From Hydrogenophilales bacterium RIFOXYD1_FULL_62_11 (lineage in GTDB: Bacteria > Pseudomonadota > Gammaproteobacteria > Burkholderiales > Thiobacillaceae): a stretch of DNA of 16,061 nt. The position numbers and the translations under genes were made by a program. The stretch covers positions 1 through 16,061 of the forward strand of contig MGZO01000091.1 in assembly GCA_001802655.1 (NCBI GenBank), in the 5' to 3' direction. The notes beneath the pieces are model-generated. The model saw nothing but the letters and a program-made list of their open reading frames with translations, had not been told where the DNA came from and ran no database searches. Each line of letters begins with the position of its first letter. The stretch's first letter is position 1. Positions 14,139 to 16,061 of the stretch are shown piece after piece.

Positions 14139-15290
14139 TCACGCCGGCGCGAGACGCCAGAGCGAGGTGATCTCGGCTGCGCGCGCGGCGTGAAGGGGAT
14201 CGCTCGCGTCGGCTGCGCGCGGGTGGGTCGGCTTGGTATCGATGCGCTCCAGCAGTTTTAACCCAGCGGCGTCGATGGCCGCCAGCAGGCTGTCGCGCGT
14301 ACGCAAGCCCAGGTGCTCGGCCAGATCGGACAGGATCAGCCAGCCCTCGCCGCCGGGTTCGAGATGCGCGACCAGCCCGTTCAAAAAGCCCAGCAGCATG
14401 CGGCTGTCCGGATCGTAAACCGCGTGTTCGAGCGGCGAGTTGGCGCGCGCCGGCAGCCACGGCGGATTGCAGACGATGAGCGGGGCGCGGCCGTTCGGAA
14501 ACAGATTGGCCTCGACCACGCTGACCTGCGCTTTCAGGTGCAGCCGGCCGATGTTTTCGCGCGCGCACTCGAGCGCGCGTGGGTCCTGATCGGTCGCGAT
14601 GACCTGCTTGACGCCGCGGCGCGCCAGCAAGGCCGCCAGCACCCCGGTTCCGGTGCCGATATCGAAAGCGCGTTCGAGCGACGGCAACGGCGTCTTCGCT
14701 ACCAGATCGAGATACTCGCCACGCACCGGTGAGAACACGCCGTAGTGCGGGTGAATCCGATCGCCCAGCGCGGGGATGTCGACGCCCTGCTTGCGCCATT
14801 CGTGCGCGCCAATGACGCCGAGCAACTCGCGCAGCGACACCAGCGATGCGGTTTGATCCTTGCCATGCGGCAGCGGGCCATACGCCTCGATGCAGGCTTG
14901 CCGCACGTCCGGCGCGCGGCGCAGCGGAATACTGTAGTCGGCGTCCAGCGGCAGCAACAGCATGCCCAGCGTGCGGGCGCGCTGCGACTGGAACTGGCGG
15001 TGAAAATTGAAGGATTCGATCGGCGACGTGGCGGGCTTGCGCGGCTTGCGGTCGATGCGGCGCGCCATCGCCTGCAGCAGCTGGCGCGCGTTCTGATAGT
15101 CGCTGCGCCACAGCAGCGCCGTCCCCTCGCTGGCCAGACGATAGGCCACATCCGCCGTCATGCTGTCATCCACCGCCATCACCCGCTTGGGCGGCGGCGT
15201 GCCGTTTTCCGAACGCCAGCGGGCGGATCGGGGCTGGCCGGCTTCAGACCAGGTTACAACGGGAAAACGGGGATCAGCCACAGAACTCAC
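14139..15290 (-). CDS. class I SAM-dependent methyltransferase (NPPW type)
   Basis: The 383-residue protein has an N-terminal domain of about 180 residues without a recognised motif. A Rossmann methyltransferase domain follows: AFDIGTGTGVLAALLARRG (208-226) is motif I, ATDQDPRALECARENI gives the acidic ribose contact, and VCNPPWLPA (273-281) is the catalytic NPPW. That motif marks N-methyltransferases acting on planar nitrogens of RNA bases, DNA bases or a protein glutamine (as in RlmG, RsmC and PrmB/PrmC). The substrate cannot be told from sequence. The start is a GTG with no clear ribosome site, so a later start is possible. Its place directly ahead of metK links a SAM-using enzyme to SAM supply. 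Confidence 0.82.
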   Translation of the reverse strand: MSSVADPRFPVVTWSEAGQPRSARWRSENGTPPPKRVMAVDDSMTADVAYRLASEGTALLWRSDYQNARQLLQAMARRIDRKPRKPATSPIESFNFHRQFQSQRARTLGMLLLPLDADYSIPLRRAPDVRQACIEAYGPLPHGKDQTASLVSLRELLGVIGAHEWRKQGVDIPALGDRIHPHYGVFSPVRGEYLDLVAKTPLPSLERAFDIGTGTGVLAALLARRGVKQVIATDQDPRALECARENIGRLHLKAQVSVVEANLFPNGRAPLIVCNPPWLPARANSPLEHAVYDPDSRMLLGFLNGLVAHLEPGGEGWLILSDLAEHLGLRTRDSLLAAIDAAGLKLLERIDTKPTHPRAADASDPLHAARAAEITSLWRLAPA

Positions 15291-15295
15291 TCGGT

Positions 15296-15402
15296 TAACG
15301 CATAACCGCCAAAACGCATCAAGCCGGAAATTGTACGTTCTGCGGCGGCGTCAGGGTGAGGTTTGCGTCCCGGCGGCAAAGCCGGGCCCCCTGAATGCGT
15401 TA
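15296..15402. repeat. inverted repeats between acr3 and the methyltransferase gene
   Basis: TAACGCAT (15296-15303) and ATGCGTTA (15395-15402) form an 8-bp inverted repeat bracketing nearly the whole gap; the right copy includes the acr3 stop codon. Inside, CCCGGC (15369-15374) and GCCGGG (15381-15386) can form a hairpin, but no T-run follows. It may be a weak terminator or a small palindromic element. Confidence 0.4.
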
Positions 15403-16061
15403 TGAGCGCTGTGTCAAACCCGCTTCGTACCAGCCCTTGCTTTGATTGACGATTTTCACCACCAGCAGCATCACCGGCACCTCGATCAGCACGCCGACCA
15501 CGGTGGCCAGGGCCGCGCCGGACTGGAAGCCGAACAGCGCAATCGCCGCTGCTACCGCCAGTTCGAAAAAGTTGGAGGCGCCGATCAGCGCAGACGGGCA
15601 GGCGACGCTGTGCTTTTCGCCGACTTTTCTGTTCAGCCAGTAAGCCAGCCCCGAGTTGAAGAACACCTGGATCAGGATGGGCACGGCCAGCAAAGCAATG
15701 ATCAGCGGCTGCTGGATGATTGCCTCGCCCTGAAACGCGAACAGCAGCACCAGCGTGGCGAGCAGCGCCAGGATGGAGGCGTGGCCGAGTTGCGCCATCA
15801 CGGCATCGAATGCCGCCTGTCCGCGCTTGAGCAGCAGCTTGCGCCAGATTTGCGCCAGGATCACCGGGATGACGATGTACAGCACCACCGAGATGAACAG
15901 CGTGTCCCACGGCACCACGATGGCCGACAGCCCAAGCAGCAGGCCGACGATGGGGGCAAAGGCGACAATCATGATGGCGTCGTTGAGCGCCACCTGCGAC
16001 AGGGTGAAATACGGATCGCCGCCGGTCAGCCGGCTCCACACGAACACCATCGCCGTGCAGG
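15400..16061 (-). CDS. acr3: ACR3-family arsenite efflux permease (C-terminal part)
   Basis: The gene runs off the right edge; about 220 residues are visible, starting in the conserved CTAMVFVWS segment, whose cysteine is essential for arsenite transport in studied ACR3 proteins. GDPYFTLSQVALNDAIMIVAFAPIVGLLLG follows, then several membrane spans. The late LIEVPVMLLVVKI segment holds the second functionally important acidic residue. The C-terminus ends shortly after SKGWYEAG, as usual. ACR3 exports arsenite across the inner membrane and belongs to the bile acid/arsenite transporter superfamily. Ars regulator or reductase genes would be expected beyond the edge. Confidence 0.93.
   Translation of the reverse strand, partial: CTAMVFVWSRLTGGDPYFTLSQVALNDAIMIVAFAPIVGLLLGLSAIVVPWDTLFISVVLYIVIPVILAQIWRKLLLKRGQAAFDAVMAQLGHASILALLATLVLLFAFQGEAIIQQPLIIALLAVPILIQVFFNSGLAYWLNRKVGEKHSVACPSALIGASNFFELAVAAAIALFGFQSGAALATVVGVLIEVPVMLLVVKIVNQSKGWYEAGLTQRS

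Noticed and set aside
13957..15111. 384-codon minus-strand frame overlapping metK and the methyltransferase gene
   Set aside because: Low-complexity Arg/Ala/Gly-rich translation in the wrong frame of two clearly real genes.

Overview
The window is ordinary chromosome from a GC-rich proteobacterium, most likely a betaproteobacterium (inference from protein style and the mix of RlhA, RlmJ, tandem YceI/cytochrome b561, MobB/MoeA and ACR3). No rRNA, tRNA, CRISPR array, prophage or insertion sequence is visible. Genes are tightly packed, many with 4-bp ATGA overlaps.

Layout. (1) 152-442: a small Cys-rich YkgJ-type protein. (2) 561-2510, minus: rlhA, a U32-family 23S rRNA hydroxylation enzyme. (3) 2597-5552, minus: a MarR regulator, a cytochrome b561 and two YceI periplasmic proteins in one apparent operon, ended by a strong terminator, then a third YceI gene with its own AT-rich promoter region. 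A perfect inverted repeat lies inside the marR promoter, which suggests autorepression. (4) 5675-6962, plus: a DCC-family thiol protein and rlmJ, an rRNA methyltransferase. (5) 6963-8825, plus: an accessory island of visibly lower GC, holding a methyltransferase gene, a cupin gene and a YefM/YoeB-type toxin-antitoxin pair. The methyltransferase is followed by a well-formed integron attC site, and the cupin gene ends inside the left half of a second attC. No integrase gene is present, so this looks like a small orphan integron cassette cluster (CALIN) dropped between housekeeping genes. (6) 8853-12343: molybdenum cofactor genes, mobB-moeA-moaD-moaE on the minus strand and moaA divergent on the plus strand. 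(7) 12476-12718: a small charged protein of unknown function, followed by a strong bidirectional terminator. (8) 12930-15290, minus: a methyltransferase gene just upstream of metK, so a SAM-using enzyme and the SAM synthetase appear co-transcribed. (9) 15400 to the right edge, minus: the C-terminal part of an ACR3 arsenite efflux permease.

The most notable region is the integrase-less cassette cluster with its adjoining toxin-antitoxin module. Its two cassette products are recognisable only at fold level and may represent undescribed functions. The other regions are well-known families in mostly expected arrangements; the tandem YceI set with its MarR operator and the methyltransferase-metK pairing are of moderate interest.
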